NCBI GenBank assembly: GCA_013396655.1
Contig: WBMV01006646.1
Span: 186,001 to 250,000 of the forward strand
Direction of reading: 5' to 3'
DNA length: 64,000 bases
From: Campylorhamphus procurvoides
Taxonomy: Eukaryota; Chordata; Aves; Passeriformes; Dendrocolaptidae
This document shows positions 62,216 to 64,000 of this stretch, piece after piece. Made by a program: the position numbers and the translations under genes. The notes beneath the pieces are model-generated. The model ran no database searches, had not been told where the DNA came from, and was given only the letters and a program-made list of their open reading frames with translations. Each line of letters starts with the position of its first letter. Position 1 is the first letter of the stretch.

Positions 62216-64000
62216 TGGAGAATGGACAAATATATTACTTTTCTTACATAAGCAATCATAGAATGTTTATGTAGCTTACTGATTAAACTGTTTTATGTCA
62301 TCTAGTGTGTGGCCCTGACCTTTACAAAGTTCATTCCATTAGTTTTTTTTCTCATCACTGCAATTGATTCCTTACAAATTTGTGATTTCTGCCTGAAAGT
62401 GAAAGTCAGTTTCTTATTTTCTTTGTAATTATGCTGCAAAATAATTTATTTGTGACTCAGGATAACAGCTGGCAGTCATTTTCCCAGTGGTCAATTCCAT
62501 CTTTATTATTTCAGTATTTTTATCAGGAATCCTTTATACCATATTTTTAAATCTGGACTCAGTTCTAATATTGTAAAATACTACATTATTTTTTAATTAT
62601 CATTTTTATCATCATCATCTTTGCTGTACTTAGACTTTTGCTGAAAGCAATATTCTAAACTCTTCAGCATCCTCTTAAATTTGGAAACTCATTTTTGCTG
62701 GTTCCTCCACTGCTCTTTCAGAATATGTGATGTATCTACTCTCAGCTAAGAGGATTTGCAGAGTGGTCTGACTCCAGCCAAGTGTGACTCTTAATTAGAG
62801 GTGGTAGATAGAATCCACTTACTTTTTTATGGACCTTGATAATGAACTCAGTGAAATATATCCCTAATCTATGGACATTGTCTGAGTTTCACTGAAGACA
62901 GGGTTATGCTGTTTTTCACCAGCTGACCTCATGGAACTTTTTTTCTTTCACTGATGTGAAGCTGCTTTGTGATCATAATCAGGCTTGTAGTATATTTAAA
63001 AACAGACCAAGGTCTTCAGGTGTGGAATCTGTAGAATATGTAATACTGTCAGAGTACCCCATGAATTTGGACTGTATACAAAGAGAAACTTGTGTTTCTG
63101 TCTAGTTTGTTTGTCTATAAGTGAATTTTGCAGAGACTTGACAGCATTGTTTATCCATAGAAGATGTACAGCAAGGCAGTGAGAAAACTCTCCCAACATA
63201 TACACATCCTGCCTTTTCATCCCACCTTCACTTCTACCAGTATATGTCTCTAAGAAAGATTTTTTTCCTAGAGGTCTGGTAGTTAGGAAAAAAAAGATCA
63301 GATGCCAGAAACTCTGTTTAGCTCCTTCTTCTTAGTCTTGAGTCTTTCACCTGTGCCAACACTAGTTCTCTTCTTTGTGGGACTGATTGGTAATGAAGCT
63401 TCTCTATTCCTAGTTATCACAAACCAGTAGCCCTAAGTGAAACATAAGTAGCTACAGATTAGCAACCCCTGACAATGATAGCTCTGTTCTGAGCTATTTA
63501 GACATTGGGAAATCCATCTACTGATTAATGTCTATCACTGCTGTTCCAAGACCTCATTCCTAATCCAAACTAGACTATCACATGACTGAAACCTAGAATA
63601 TTGAAAACCATTCCCCCTCGCAGCAATAGTATTCATCTTAGCTTTTCAGCCTTTCAGGTCCAGTGACTGGTTCTTAAGCCTTTATTGTCTTTAACCCTAA
63701 TTTACCCTCAGCCCTAATCCTGTCTTTCAGAGTAGCCCAAAAGCTCATAGTTGCTCCAAGAATAAAAAAAGTCATTTGCTTCACAGCTGCCGGCATGTCA
63801 AACTTCTCTTCCGTAGCAATCTGAGCAAAAGAAGTTTGTTTGTTGCTGTGGTCTGAAATTGTAAGTCTAGTTCTAATCCAGTCTTAGACCAGTGGTGTTA
63901 GGCTCTTTGATGTTTAGTGACAAATTTATTTTAAAAATGGTTTAGCTCATTGTAAAGACTCTTAGCTCATTGTTAAGAGCTTTAATCTCCATTCCTGCTA

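Larger units (their letters stand above)
32601..64000. other. Gene-poor region, no gene recognised
   Basis: About 31 kb of AT-rich DNA show no exon I can recognise on either strand. The longest open frames are below about 120 codons, without domain-like sequence or matching splice sites. In mammals genes such as PTPN20 and FRMPD2 lie upstream of GDF10, but I found none of their motifs. Small exons could be missed by eye. Enhancer-like AT-rich segments occur near 58770-58980 and 60600-60720. Confidence 0.45.

Noticed and set aside
28000..64000. Exons of PTPN20 or FRMPD2, the neighbours of GDF10 in mammals
   Set aside because: I looked for phosphatase signature motifs (HCSAG, QGP) in the available open frames and found none. 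Small exons cannot be excluded, but none can be supported.
1..64000. tRNA genes, CRISPR arrays, bacterial-style operons or a new defence system
   Set aside because: I saw no tRNA B-box with matching arms and no regularly spaced repeat array. Intron-split developmental genes show that this is vertebrate chromosomal DNA.

Overview
This is vertebrate nuclear DNA, almost certainly from a bird. Genes are broken by introns with GT/AG borders, the sequence is mostly AT-rich and gene-poor, and there are two CpG-rich islands and a few short CR1-like retroposon tails. The GDF2 product has a mature domain that, as I remember it, is essentially that of chick dorsalin-1, while its propeptide differs at several places. 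A non-chicken bird therefore fits best; I cannot name the species.

Two secreted TGF-beta superfamily ligand genes are present, both on the minus strand and read from right to left. GDF10 (BMP3B) has three coding exons, at 26964-27127 (5' end incomplete), 21106-22010 and 16101-16292. GDF2 (BMP9, the dorsalin-1 orthologue) has two, at 10082-10427 and 7523-8463. Every exon junction is GT/AG and joins in the correct phase. The assembled GDF2 protein is 428 residues with a signal peptide, an RSKR furin site and a seven-cysteine knot. GDF10 has its full 110-residue mature domain, but no start codon or signal peptide can be read in its exon 1. That part of exon 1 contains an undetermined base at 27128 and is probably misassembled. 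The order GDF10 - GDF2 in one orientation matches the conserved vertebrate GDF10-GDF2-RBP3 block; RBP3 would lie beyond the left edge.

Layout: 1-7.5 kb is downstream flank of GDF2. 7.5-10.4 kb is GDF2. 10.4-16.1 kb is intergenic. 16.1-27.3 kb is GDF10 with two introns of about 4.9 kb, its exon 1 sitting in a CpG island (about 26.55-27.6 kb). 27.6-64 kb holds no gene I can recognise. It contains an orphan CpG island next to a 16-bp minisatellite (32.06-32.6 kb), a poly-C run beside an assembly gap (33.73-33.77 kb), a TCTA/CATC microsatellite (56.28-56.39 kb), T/G-rich tracts, and homeodomain/octamer-site-rich segments that may be conserved non-coding elements of GDF10.

Both genes encode ligands that are exported, cleaved from a propeptide and bind serine/threonine kinase receptors. 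GDF2 family ligands act through ALK1/endoglin in endothelium (and on dorsal neural tube cells in chick). GDF10 is a BMP3-like modulator of SMAD signalling. I found no convincing new system; the most useful leads are the broken GDF10 5' end and the orphan CpG island with its tandem repeats.
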